Part shown: piece by piece, positions 56,114 through 64,000 of the stretch
How positions within the stretch are numbered: position 1 is the first letter of the stretch
Layout: the number at the start of each line of letters is the position of its first letter
From: Bacteroidetes bacterium B1(2017)
Lineage (GTDB): Bacteria > Bacteroidota > Bacteroidia > UKL13-3
Assembly: GCA_002256395.1 (NCBI GenBank)
Contig: NKJG01000001.1
Coordinates: 1 to 64,000 of the forward strand
DNA length: 64,000 bases
Direction: 5' to 3'
The notes under the pieces: model-generated
The model's input: only the letters and a program-made list of their open reading frames with translations
The model's database searches: none
Told to the model about the DNA's origin: nothing
Made by a program: the position numbers and the translations under genes

Positions 56114-57835
56114 TTAATGCAATAGTTGGAAATTAATCCATTGCCAAATAAAAAAACTATTATCAAAATCGCCATTTTGAAATCTTTCAAACATCTTTAT
56201 ACTTTCAACTTTTTTAAACCATGAGTATTTATTTTGGTCCAAAACCATTTCAAAACTCTGCTTCACCCAAATGCTTAAATCATCCTTGAGCCATTCTCTT
56301 TGTGGAGTTTGTACTCCTCGTTTGGGAGCCAACCTAATTTCACTAGGTAACAGTTTAGATGCTAATTTGCGAACAAGCCATTTTCCTTGGCCATTATTAA
56401 TTTTATTATGATTTGGTTGAGATAATCCAAGTTCAATGATTCTATGATCTAAGAAAGGTTCTCTTAATTCAAGACTATATGCCATTGAATTTCTATCGGC
56501 AAAACGCATTGACCTTGGGATTTTTGATTGTAAAATATCCCTTAATTGCAAGGATCTTACTGGGTCAAAGTGGTTTTGTTGAACCCTAAATTCATTTCTC
56601 AACCTTAAAAAATCCTCCTCCAAAACTGATTTCATATCAGCTTGTTGAAAAGACTGTTGAACTGGACCTTTCTGTATATCTATATCCTGAGCCCTTTGGT
56701 AGTATTCATAACCAGCCCAGCCTTCATCCAATCCATTTCCATCCAATAAAACTGTAATTCCATTCTCTGAGGCACATTCGAAAACTTTGGACATCCCTAA
56801 TGTTGGAATACCTCCAAAAGGTTCATCCATATGAAAGGAAATTTTTTTCGATAACTTTTCAACCTCATTGGGTCTTAGTAAACACGGATGCAATTTAACT
56901 CCTGTATGCTTAACCATCATTTCTACCCAAGGTAGTTCATCATATCGCTCATCATTGGTATAAAAGCTAAAAGCATGAATCGGAAAATCTTTACCTTTAA
57001 TACGCTGAATAATTGCCAACAACAAAGAGGAATCCAACCCTCCTGAAAGGCAAACGCCTACAGGTACATCAGCAATAAATCGGTAATTGACAGAAGATTC
57101 GAGCAAAGACAGCAATTCATCCATTACATCGTTTTCACTTCGTACCTCATTTTTGATTTTGGAATGGAGATTATACCATTCATAAAATTTTGGCCTTTCT
57201 CCAACACGCCATTCCATGCAATGGCCGGGGTTCAATCTTTTTATTTCTTCATAAAAAGTATCTTCTGTGTCATCATACCTTCCGTCTGCAAAATAGGTTG
57301 CCCATACAGATGGGTTCCACTTTTTCTCAACCAACCCGCTTGCCAATATTGATTTAATCTCACTGGCAAAAACGAGAGTTCCTCCTTTCGCATAATAGTG
57401 AAATGGTTTTACCCCAAATCTATCCCTAGCGGCAAAACAGGAATTTTTTGTTTTGTCAAAAATTACAAAAGAAAACATTCCTAAAAACAAATCTAAACAT
57501 GACTTTCCATACTTGATATATGAATATAGTACAACTTCAGTGTCGGTATTTGTTCTAAATTTAAATTCTGTTTCTAAAGACTTACGAATTTCTTTGAAGT
57601 TATAAACTTCACCATTAAAAATAATTACATACCTTCCATCCTGTGACAATAAAGGTTGATTTCCATTTTTGCTCAAATCAATTATGCTTAAGCGATTGTG
57701 CCCAATTGTTAGCAGTTGATCTTCCGACCTAAAGACACCTTTAGAATCAGGACCTCGGTGTTTTTGTTTATTTAGAACACGTTCAAAATCAGATTCTGAA
57801 ACTTGAATACCACTTACGCCAACTATTCCACACAT
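56114..57835 (-). CDS. asnB: Asparagine synthetase-type amidotransferase (second copy)
   Basis: 573 residues, diverged from the first copy. Glutaminase Cys2 (MCGIVGVSG), KHRGPDSKG, NGEVYNF; synthetase domain with SGGLDSSLL (around residue 260), DGNGLDEGWAGYEYY where the usual GGDE is replaced by GLDE, and a C-terminal RLAPKRGVQTPQREW. It probably amidates a carboxylated sugar or acid in this locus. Two AsnB proteins in one locus suggest two different amidated residues. Confidence 0.85.
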   Translation of the reverse strand: MCGIVGVSGIQVSESDFERVLNKQKHRGPDSKGVFRSEDQLLTIGHNRLSIIDLSKNGNQPLLSQDGRYVIIFNGEVYNFKEIRKSLETEFKFRTNTDTEVVLYSYIKYGKSCLDLFLGMFSFVIFDKTKNSCFAARDRFGVKPFHYYAKGGTLVFASEIKSILASGLVEKKWNPSVWATYFADGRYDDTEDTFYEEIKRLNPGHCMEWRVGERPKFYEWYNLHSKIKNEVRSENDVMDELLSLLESSVNYRFIADVPVGVCLSGGLDSSLLLAIIQRIKGKDFPIHAFSFYTNDERYDELPWVEMMVKHTGVKLHPCLLRPNEVEKLSKKISFHMDEPFGGIPTLGMSKVFECASENGITVLLDGNGLDEGWAGYEYYQRAQDIDIQKGPVQQSFQQADMKSVLEEDFLRLRNEFRVQQNHFDPVRSLQLRDILQSKIPRSMRFADRNSMAYSLELREPFLDHRIIELGLSQPNHNKINNGQGKWLVRKLASKLLPSEIRLAPKRGVQTPQREWLKDDLSIWVKQSFEMVLDQNKYSWFKKVESIKMFERFQNGDFDNSFFIWQWINFQLLH

Positions 57836-57849
57836 TTAATTTTAGGTTC

Positions 57850-58794
57850 TTATATTTGTTCAATAAATTTTTGTGCAATGAATTCTTCAGTTTCATGCAT
57901 AGATTCAAAAGTTGCACCTCCAATATGGGGGGTAATTAAGACGGGATAGCCTGATTTTGCCAATTCAATTAATTTTGATTTCACCCTAAGTTCGGGTTCC
58001 ATTTCATTATCGATCACATCAGTAGCAATGGCGCCTAAAGTTTTATTAACAATACAATCGCCTACCGCCTTTTCGTCCCATACTCCACCTCTAGAGGTAT
58101 TAATAAGAATGAGCCCTTTTTTTGCCGATTTTAACAAATCGGCTGAAATAAAATTTCTATTTTTTTCATTCATTGGAATATGAATCCCAATGATGTCAGA
58201 ATCAGTAAACAACTCATTTGGAGTATTTTTAAAATCTACCTTTTCATTAAGATAATTACTAGAAGGGTCATAAGCAGAAACCTTCATTCCAAAGGCTAAA
58301 GCATAATTGGCCATTTGGTGCCCAATTCTACCAAAACCCAATATACCAAATTTCTTCCCTTTTAGATTATTCCCTCTATAGGCTTGTCTGTTCCAACCAT
58401 CATTCACAACATGCTGGTGAGCAGGAACTAACTTCCTCATTAGAGCTAGGATTAAAGCCATACTGTGTTCAGCCGTGGAGGGAATTCCATCGAGAAAGGT
58501 CTGTTCCCCTTTCAAACTAATTACCGTAATTTGGTTTTTATCAGTGTAATCAAGATCAATATGATCAAGGCCTGTTGTGGGGCTCAAAATAAATTTAAGA
58601 TTAGGTGCTTTTGCCAACATTTCGGCCGTCCAATTCACTCCTAATCTCAAAAATAACACCTCTGCCGCGGCAATATAGGAATCAACTAAACTTAGATTTG
58701 GGAGCAAAAAAACATCTCCTTTGGTTCGAAGTAAACCAATTGCCTTTTCGCTAAAATCTTCAGGTTCTGTTATTAAAATTTTATACCCACTCAA
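57850..58794 (-). CDS. D-2-hydroxyacid dehydrogenase
   Basis: 314 residues. NAD-binding Rossmann motif KFGILGFGRIGHQMANYALAFGMKVSAYDP (about 150-180), NTSRGGVWDEKAV with the substrate Arg, and catalytic His in TPHIGGATFESMHE. It reduces a 2-keto acid or oxidises the 2-hydroxy acid. Placement beside two pyruvate-type aldolases and cytidylyltransferases suggests it handles a keto-acid intermediate of the polysaccharide. Confidence 0.8.
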   Translation of the reverse strand: MSGYKILITEPEDFSEKAIGLLRTKGDVFLLPNLSLVDSYIAAAEVLFLRLGVNWTAEMLAKAPNLKFILSPTTGLDHIDLDYTDKNQITVISLKGEQTFLDGIPSTAEHSMALILALMRKLVPAHQHVVNDGWNRQAYRGNNLKGKKFGILGFGRIGHQMANYALAFGMKVSAYDPSSNYLNEKVDFKNTPNELFTDSDIIGIHIPMNEKNRNFISADLLKSAKKGLILINTSRGGVWDEKAVGDCIVNKTLGAIATDVIDNEMEPELRVKSKLIELAKSGYPVLITPHIGGATFESMHETEEFIAQKFIEQI

Positions 58795-58806
58795 TTATTT
58801 TCTCCT

Positions 58807-59520
58807 TTAAAATTGATATTCACTATCTATTTTCCTGAGGTGTTTAATGAGTGCTTCGGTGATTACTAAATCCCTTTCATCATCAATATTCGCAAGCCAT
58901 TCCACTGGCATTACATACCCTTTTTTACCTTCGGGCATCAGGCTTTTATTATGCTTAAGCAAATCTATTCTTGTTGCATAAATACAACCATTTCGGTAAT
59001 AAACAGGAGGAATATCTTGTCTTCTAGATGTTTCCCATTCTTGATTTAGTGGTAGCATTAAATTGCTATCATCCAAACGGTACATGCGCGCAGGATGAAC
59101 ATCATGCATTGGTACAACGCTTATTACGCCACTTAACGAATGGTCTTTTTCAAACATCTCAATTACCTCATCAATGTTTTTACCCGTTCTAATTGGAGAA
59201 GTTATCTGCAATAACATTACCATATCATAAACCTCTCCCTCTTTTTCAAGGGCCTCCAGCGTTTCTAAAATAACAGGAACAATAGAGGCAGAATCAGACC
59301 CCAATTCTGGAAGTCTTCTATAAACATCTGCCTTATAATCCCTTGCTACCTGTTCAATTTCATCACTGTCGGTATTTACAATAAATCGAGATAATTTTTT
59401 AGATTCATTGGCTGAGTTTATCGCATAGGCAATAAGAGGTAAACCATCAATTTTTCTGATGTTTTTCCCTTTAACACCTTTGCTTCCACCTCGACCAGGA
59501 ATTATTGCTAAAACCTTCAT
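58807..59520 (-). CDS. CMP-sugar-acid cytidylyltransferase (NeuA-like), first copy
   Basis: 237 residues. The family nucleotide-binding loop AIIPGRGGSKGVKGKNIRKIDGLPLIAYAI is complete, followed by FIVNTDSDEIEQVA, LQITSPIRTGKNIDEV and RRQDIPPVYYRNGCIYATR, the pattern of acylneuraminate cytidylyltransferases. It would activate a sugar acid with CTP. Only 1 nt separates it from the HAD phosphatase gene, the usual partner in nonulosonate-type pathways. Confidence 0.85.
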   Translation of the reverse strand: MKVLAIIPGRGGSKGVKGKNIRKIDGLPLIAYAINSANESKKLSRFIVNTDSDEIEQVARDYKADVYRRLPELGSDSASIVPVILETLEALEKEGEVYDMVMLLQITSPIRTGKNIDEVIEMFEKDHSLSGVISVVPMHDVHPARMYRLDDSNLMLPLNQEWETSRRQDIPPVYYRNGCIYATRIDLLKHNKSLMPEGKKGYVMPVEWLANIDDERDLVITEALIKHLRKIDSEYQF

Positions 59521-59521
59521 T

Positions 59522-60154
59522 CTAATTAAAAATTAAATCAGTAAAACTATTTATATAGTACTCACCTAACCCCTTTAATGTAGGGTTATTATAAGCTAAA
59601 AAATCAATTCCATTTGCGCTTGCAGCATCAAAATCGTTTTTTGCATCCCCTATTAAACAGGTTAAAGCTGGATCAATTTCTCCAGCCTGAACCAAATTTT
59701 CAACCAATTTAATTTTTGGAACAGGAGACCCATGAATGGATTTAAAATATCGATCTAACCCCAATTGTTCATTCAGAAAACGGAGTTCATTTCCATCGGA
59801 TCCAGACACAATATGCATTGGAAATTTTTCATGATTTTCACGAATAAAAGCACATGAATCTTCAATAAGTAACTTAGGAGAGGTAAGGGTAATTCGCATG
59901 ATTTTAGAAAATTCCACAGCCAGGTCATTTATCCTTTCTTCACTTACAGATTCTAAACGAATCTGTTCAAAGAAATACCGGAATTTAACATATCTGGATA
60001 AGCCTCCATTCTTTTCATGAAATTCCAATAATTGATCTACTTGCTCTTTGGGATAATTCTCCAACACTTTAATAAAACCACTAACCCTAGCTTTATCGGA
60101 ATCAATAATTACCCCATCAAAATCCCAAAGAATATATTTATAATCAAATTTCAT
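59522..60154 (-). CDS. HAD-superfamily hydrolase (phosphatase)
   Basis: 210 residues from ATG 60154 (an ATG at 60175 is possible but increases the overlap). Motif I WDFDGVIIDSD, motif II Ser/Thr in HIVSGSDGNE, motif IV CLIGDAKNDFDAA, with a helical cap domain (about 20-90) as in phosphoglycolate phosphatases. Probably removes phosphate from a pathway intermediate before cytidylyl transfer. Confidence 0.8.
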   Translation of the reverse strand: MKFDYKYILWDFDGVIIDSDKARVSGFIKVLENYPKEQVDQLLEFHEKNGGLSRYVKFRYFFEQIRLESVSEERINDLAVEFSKIMRITLTSPKLLIEDSCAFIRENHEKFPMHIVSGSDGNELRFLNEQLGLDRYFKSIHGSPVPKIKLVENLVQAGEIDPALTCLIGDAKNDFDAASANGIDFLAYNNPTLKGLGEYYINSFTDLIFN

Positions 60155-60875
60155 TTGATACCAGTCCGTTTTCAATTAACCATTTTTCACAAATTCTAAT
60201 ATCTTCCATGGTATGAACATCGAAGGCTTCCTCCACTTCATAAGGCTTAACTCTATCACCCATAAAGGTCCAAGGTGCCAAGCCCTTTTCTCTGTTGATT
60301 TTATTAAGGTTTAGCACCCAAAAATTATGGCATAAGAAAAATGCAGGAGGTAAATCCTGTCTATTTGTTGAGATCTTGCGTTCACTAAAATCAAAAAATG
60401 GAACCAAATCTCCATTTTCATTGAGTTGTTTAGCTCTGTAAGGATGATGATCCATTTCTCTGTATACAGGTGCCATAGTGGTTAATTCCGGGTTATTAAG
60501 AATTCCATTCACACAATCCTTAACCCATTCGGCTTTTACCATAACGGTATTGGCAAGCAATACCACCAATATATCAGGTTCTATCCCAATTTTTTTCATT
60601 TCCTCCACAGCATGGTCAATAACATCCACATGCTGGGAGTCTGGTCTGGCAAACTCTTCTGGACGTACAATTCTTTTGTAGCCGCAATTTTCTGCAGCTT
60701 CAAGGATTTTTTCATCATCACTGCTTACAAAAAAATCGGTAATTACCCCTGAATCTTTTGCTGCAGTTGCTGGATAATACAATAAGGGTTTTCCAAATAC
60801 TGGAAGAATATTTTTATCCTTTAAGGTATTATTTCCCCTACCTGTTAATAGGGCAATTATTCTTTTATTTTCCAT
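60144..60875 (-). CDS. CMP-sugar-acid cytidylyltransferase-like protein, second copy
   Basis: 243 residues from MENKRII (ATG 60875), leaving an 11-nt overlap with the aldolase gene. Belongs to the same family as the protein at 58807 but the loop reads LLTGRGNNTLKDKNILPVFGKPLLYYP, with changes from the usual RGGSKG. STNRQDLPPAFFLCHNFWVLNL corresponds to the substrate strand. It may activate a second acid or be altered in specificity. Confidence 0.75.
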   Translation of the reverse strand: MENKRIIALLTGRGNNTLKDKNILPVFGKPLLYYPATAAKDSGVITDFFVSSDDEKILEAAENCGYKRIVRPEEFARPDSQHVDVIDHAVEEMKKIGIEPDILVVLLANTVMVKAEWVKDCVNGILNNPELTTMAPVYREMDHHPYRAKQLNENGDLVPFFDFSERKISTNRQDLPPAFFLCHNFWVLNLNKINREKGLAPWTFMGDRVKPYEVEEAFDVHTMEDIRICEKWLIENGLVSNEI

Positions 60876-61638
60876 TTCTAATCCCATTAATCTCCTTTAA
60901 TTTTTCAAGAAACAAGGCAATATCAACAGAATAGGCCAAATAGCCTAAACCTAAATCTCGCCATTTGCGTAACAAATCGGGACTATCACAAAAAGTACCA
61001 AGTATAATTCCTTTTTGAGACGCTTTGGCATGTAATTTTTCAATATAAGCTAAAACCTGCGGATGGGTAATTTGCCCCGGGTAGCCTATTGATTGTGACA
61101 AATCATAAGGGCCAATAAAAACAATATCCACCCCAGAGATTTCAATTATTTCATCAAATGCATTTACACCCTCTATTCCTTCTAACTGTATAACTATTAT
61201 ATTTTCATTTGCATCCTTAAAATATTCAAACCGGTCCATTGAGGAAAAATTTGCGGCTCTTACAAACCTACAAACACCTCGATGCCCCATCGGATGAAAT
61301 TTGGTTTGATCAATCACTTTCCTTACTTGTTCGGCAGAGGTAACAGAAGGTACTTGAATTCCATTGGCTCCCAAATCAAGGGCCTTGCCAATATTATGGC
61401 TATCAAAGGACTCCACACGAACAATAGAAATCAATCCTGATGCCTTGCATGCCATCACATGATGTTTTAAAGTCTCTGTGTTCAAAGGACCATGCTCCAT
61501 ATCGAGGATAACATAATCCATACCTGAATAACCTGCAGATTCAATTACACTTGCATCTGTAGTTTTGGAAAAAAAACCAAGGACATTAGATTCTCTTGCC
61601 TTTTCTCTGAACAACTTTAATTTACTTTCCTGAGTCAT
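60865..61638 (-). CDS. HpcH/HpaI-family class II aldolase
   Basis: 257 residues, TIM barrel. Family signatures YVILDMEHGPLN, IVRVESFDSHNIGKALDLGANGIQVP, HPMGHRGVCRF, IVIQLEGIEG (metal Glu) and VFIGPYDLSQSIGYPGQ (metal Asp). These enzymes reversibly join pyruvate to an aldehyde giving a 4-hydroxy-2-keto acid. In this locus it may build a keto-acid sugar without a NeuB-type synthase. Start and upstream stop share one base. Confidence 0.85.
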   Translation of the reverse strand: MTQESKLKLFREKARESNVLGFFSKTTDASVIESAGYSGMDYVILDMEHGPLNTETLKHHVMACKASGLISIVRVESFDSHNIGKALDLGANGIQVPSVTSAEQVRKVIDQTKFHPMGHRGVCRFVRAANFSSMDRFEYFKDANENIIVIQLEGIEGVNAFDEIIEISGVDIVFIGPYDLSQSIGYPGQITHPQVLAYIEKLHAKASQKGIILGTFCDSPDLLRKWRDLGLGYLAYSVDIALFLEKLKEINGIRNGK

Positions 61639-63170
61639 TATTTTAGAAATGAATAAACTGATTTAGACGGTAAATCATAAGTTGAAGGAACAAGATTTAA
61701 CATGTTAAACTTTTCCTTAGCAAGATTAAAAATTATTTGATTTTCTATAAACAATTCATGCTCCTTAGTGGATATATTCTCATTAGGATACCCATCGTAA
61801 CCAATCAAATAAATATTTTCTGCTCCAAGTTCAATAGCCGTTTGCATTGCAAGAATGGTATGGGTATCATTTAATGGATAGTCAAAATCAGATTTAGACA
61901 ATTCGTAACTTTTGTTAATTGCGGCCTCAGGAATATAGGTTCCCATTTTCCTAGGAAATGGAGGCAATACACAAATACCATTAAACATTCCTTTATTAAA
62001 TACTTTCTCAAGTCTATGACCTTCACTACCTACTAAACAATAGAATTGATCCATATTTTGCAAATCATCAAACACCCTAGCATTTTTTGAACTTGCATGA
62101 ATAAGGCAAAGGTCATCATTAAAGGTCTTCACAAATTCATTTATGGCGTCCTTATGCAGTGTTACACTTGATCCACCACCAATCATTAATACATTTTTAT
62201 GCTGAACTTTTGGTTTAAAAGTTTCTAGTTCCTCGTTGTCTTTTTTGCCATCTTTCTGGTTTTGTAAAGCACGAATAATTGAATTAAATGAATAGTAACG
62301 TTTTCCAACCCATTCCATCACATCTTTTTGTGGCAATGAGTTTGCCCCCGAGACCATATAAGGTAAATTGGTTCCCCAACCATAATCCTTTTGCAAGTTT
62401 TCAAACTGATCTACTACTTCCGTTAAAGCATTAAAATTTACATCCAAACCATATTTGGCATTTAAAGCAGTTAACAATAATTCAGTTTTCAAATTGCCTG
62501 CACCTCTTCCCATGCCGGTTACGGTAGCATCAATCATATCTGCACCGCACTCCATGGCTGTTATAGAGTTAATTAAAGCCAATTCCATATTATTATGGCC
62601 ATGAAAACCAATCTTAGCATTAGTTTTTGATCGAACCAAATCAAAGGTTTCTTTTACATCTGATGGATAAACACCACCATATGAATCCACCATATAGAAG
62701 TAGTCGGCAAGGCCATCTACTTCATTTATTTTGTTTAAAAACTCAGGTTGATACTTCCATTTTGACATATACATCACATTAAACCCGGTTTCAAATCCAA
62801 GTTTCTTGACCTCTTCCGCTAGCAATAAGGCTCTTTCAAAATTCTTTGGATCAATTGCCATTCTAACCATATCAATAAGTCCAACACATGGCCCTAATAA
62901 ATTGGCTACATCCTTTGGCTTGATGTCTTTTTCATTTAAGATTATCACCAATTTTGATTTCGAACGTTGTTTTACATTTTCCAATAATGAAATCGGACAA
63001 TAAAAATAAGCTCCCAAATATTCATTTAAAGGAATACTGCGGTAACCTACTTCCAGATATTCTACTGGCAAGTGATTAAACGCGTTAAAATAAGAATCGG
63101 TTATTTCCTTACTAAAATCCCAGTTGGTATAATAACCACCATCGCGTAATGTACAATCAAGAATTTTCAT
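61638..63170 (-). CDS. HMG-CoA lyase-like aldolase fused to an unknown C-terminal domain
   Basis: 510 residues from ATG 63170 (MKILDCTLRDGG); a longer start would overlap the upstream gene. Residues 1-300 are a DRE-TIM metallolyase like 4-hydroxy-2-oxovalerate aldolase: LDCTLRDGGYYTNWDF, VRMAIDPKNF, FHGHNNMELALINS and GMGRGAGNLKTE. Residues about 325-510 form a second domain (HKNVLMIGGGSSVTLHKD, GICVLPPFPRKMGTYIPE, GAENIYLIGYDGYPNE) that resembles the MptE/DUF115-like fold seen in some glycan enzymes. The fusion suggests a carbon-carbon bond step coupled to transfer or handling of the product; function is inferred. Confidence 0.7.
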   Translation of the reverse strand: MKILDCTLRDGGYYTNWDFSKEITDSYFNAFNHLPVEYLEVGYRSIPLNEYLGAYFYCPISLLENVKQRSKSKLVIILNEKDIKPKDVANLLGPCVGLIDMVRMAIDPKNFERALLLAEEVKKLGFETGFNVMYMSKWKYQPEFLNKINEVDGLADYFYMVDSYGGVYPSDVKETFDLVRSKTNAKIGFHGHNNMELALINSITAMECGADMIDATVTGMGRGAGNLKTELLLTALNAKYGLDVNFNALTEVVDQFENLQKDYGWGTNLPYMVSGANSLPQKDVMEWVGKRYYSFNSIIRALQNQKDGKKDNEELETFKPKVQHKNVLMIGGGSSVTLHKDAINEFVKTFNDDLCLIHASSKNARVFDDLQNMDQFYCLVGSEGHRLEKVFNKGMFNGICVLPPFPRKMGTYIPEAAINKSYELSKSDFDYPLNDTHTILAMQTAIELGAENIYLIGYDGYPNENISTKEHELFIENQIIFNLAKEKFNMLNLVPSTYDLPSKSVYSFLK

Positions 63171-63171
63171 A

Positions 63172-64000
63172 TTATTGTTTTTTGGCCCAAGCAATCATAG
63201 CAGACATGCCTTGAGCAAATGATATTTTACTTTTAATTCCGAAAACTTTTTCAAAATGACGAGAATCTCCAACAACTCCAAACTGATCGCCCGGAGTACC
63301 ATCAACAAACGTTACCTCCGCCGGTTCTTCAAGGTTATTATTTATCACCTCCAAAATTTCTGCCACATGAACCTTCTCTCCCCTGCAAACATTATAAATT
63401 CCAGAGGGAATAGATTCATCCTCAGCTTTTCTAAAAGCTGCCACAACCTCACTTACATGGATGAAATCCCTAAATCTATCAGCGGAACCTTTCACCAGTA
63501 TTTTACCTGTCTTTAGAGCCTGGGCCAAATAAATACTTGCCATTCCTTGCCTCAGGTTATTTAAATTTTGACCTTCACCGTATACATTGAATAACCTTAA
63601 TGCAACTGTTTTTATACCAAATTGCCTATATATTCTAAGGTAATGCTCACTTGCCAATTTCCCAACTGCATAAAATGATTTGGGTTGGGTTTCCATTTCT
63701 TCATTTACAGGAAGTGATAATGGATCACCATATACTGACATAGAGGAGGCATAAATAAATTTTTCGCAACCAGTTTCAATTGCAAATTTCATGAGGGTAA
63801 GCGTAGATTGTACGTTTGCCTGCATGTCTAAAACAGGATTATCATAACTAATTTCACCTGAGCTTTGTCCGGCGATATGAAAAATTGCATCAAACTTGAA
63901 CCCTAAAAGTGGTTGCAAAACCTTTTCATCTTCACAAAACCCCTCAATAAATTGAGCTTCTTTCGGCACATTTTCCCTATACCCTGTACTTAAATTATCT
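63172..64000 (-). CDS. NAD-dependent epimerase/dehydratase, 5' end outside window
   Basis: Partial: the reading frame is open to the window edge and continues as DNLSTGYRENVPKEAQFIEG, the usual strand after the glycine-rich loop of UDP-glucose 4-epimerase-type enzymes. Visible motifs are FHIAGQSS, YASSMSVYGDP, and YAVGKLASEHYLRIY (catalytic Tyr/Lys). The real start lies beyond position 64000; the GTG at 63969 is not a start. Its stop is just before the aldolase-fusion start. It acts on a nucleotide sugar of this locus. Confidence 0.85.
   Translation of the reverse strand, partial: DNLSTGYRENVPKEAQFIEGFCEDEKVLQPLLGFKFDAIFHIAGQSSGEISYDNPVLDMQANVQSTLTLMKFAIETGCEKFIYASSMSVYGDPLSLPVNEEMETQPKSFYAVGKLASEHYLRIYRQFGIKTVALRLFNVYGEGQNLNNLRQGMASIYLAQALKTGKILVKGSADRFRDFIHVSEVVAAFRKAEDESIPSGIYNVCRGEKVHVAEILEVINNNLEEPAEVTFVDGTPGDQFGVVGDSRHFEKVFGIKSKISFAQGMSAMIAWAKKQ

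Overview
The window is AT-rich and comes from a member of the phylum Bacteroidota. The evidence is three proteins with type IX secretion (T9SS) type A C-terminal sorting domains, an Omp28-family protein, a PID-CTERM-like tail, Bacteroidota-style arm-binding integrases and very weak Shine-Dalgarno signals. No rRNA or intact tRNA was seen. Genus cannot be told from the sequence.

Region 1 (1-6020) looks like a small integrative element of about 5.9 kb. On the left it carries a tyrosine integrase, an unknown protein, an excisionase-type HTH protein, a small protein, an HUH (rolling-circle) Rep protein and another small protein, all on +. On the right, on the minus strand, are two single-gene modules (a polytopic membrane protein and a lipoprotein). 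Each is followed by a 132-nt palindromic repeat whose ends obey the rules of integron attC sites and gene cassettes. No integron integrase is visible. Two direct repeats (113-126/6007-6020 and 247-265/5933-5951) lie near the ends of this region.

Region 2 (6.0-20.1 kb) is an Rhs polymorphic-toxin tip array. Four 5'-truncated Rhs C-terminal tips (one on +, three on -) are each followed by a candidate immunity gene, and each module ends in the same ~150-bp intergenic repeat with a terminator hairpin. A perfect 123-bp inverted repeat, shared by the + tip and one - tip, brackets two tyrosine recombinases (one with degenerate catalytic residues) and an FG-GAP/T9SS surface protein. The layout suggests recombination or inversion of toxin tips. 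No full-length Rhs gene is in the window.

Region 3 (20.5-37.1 kb) holds an Omp28/thioredoxin-like T9SS protein flanked by GCATGG-type repeats, GDP-mannose 4,6-dehydratase, a LuxR-type response regulator, a small PID-CTERM-like protein and a 3783-residue beta-helix T9SS adhesin.

Region 4 (37.3-64.0 kb) is a long minus-strand polysaccharide locus of closely packed, often overlapping genes, ending in a hairpin terminator at 37333-37358. It encodes the WbpB/WbpE/WbpD-type steps to a diacetamido-uronic acid sugar nucleotide, a priming sugar transferase with a sugar 4-ketoreductase-like protein, six or so glycosyltransferases, a Wzy/ligase-type membrane protein, two AsnB-type amidotransferases, two methyltransferases, and an upstream block (aldolases, two CMP-sugar-type cytidylyltransferases, HAD phosphatases, a 2-hydroxyacid dehydrogenase and nucleotidyltransferases) that looks like a pathway for an unusual activated sugar acid. 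One glycosyltransferase carries a G10 tract in its early codons and may be phase variable. The last gene runs off the right edge.
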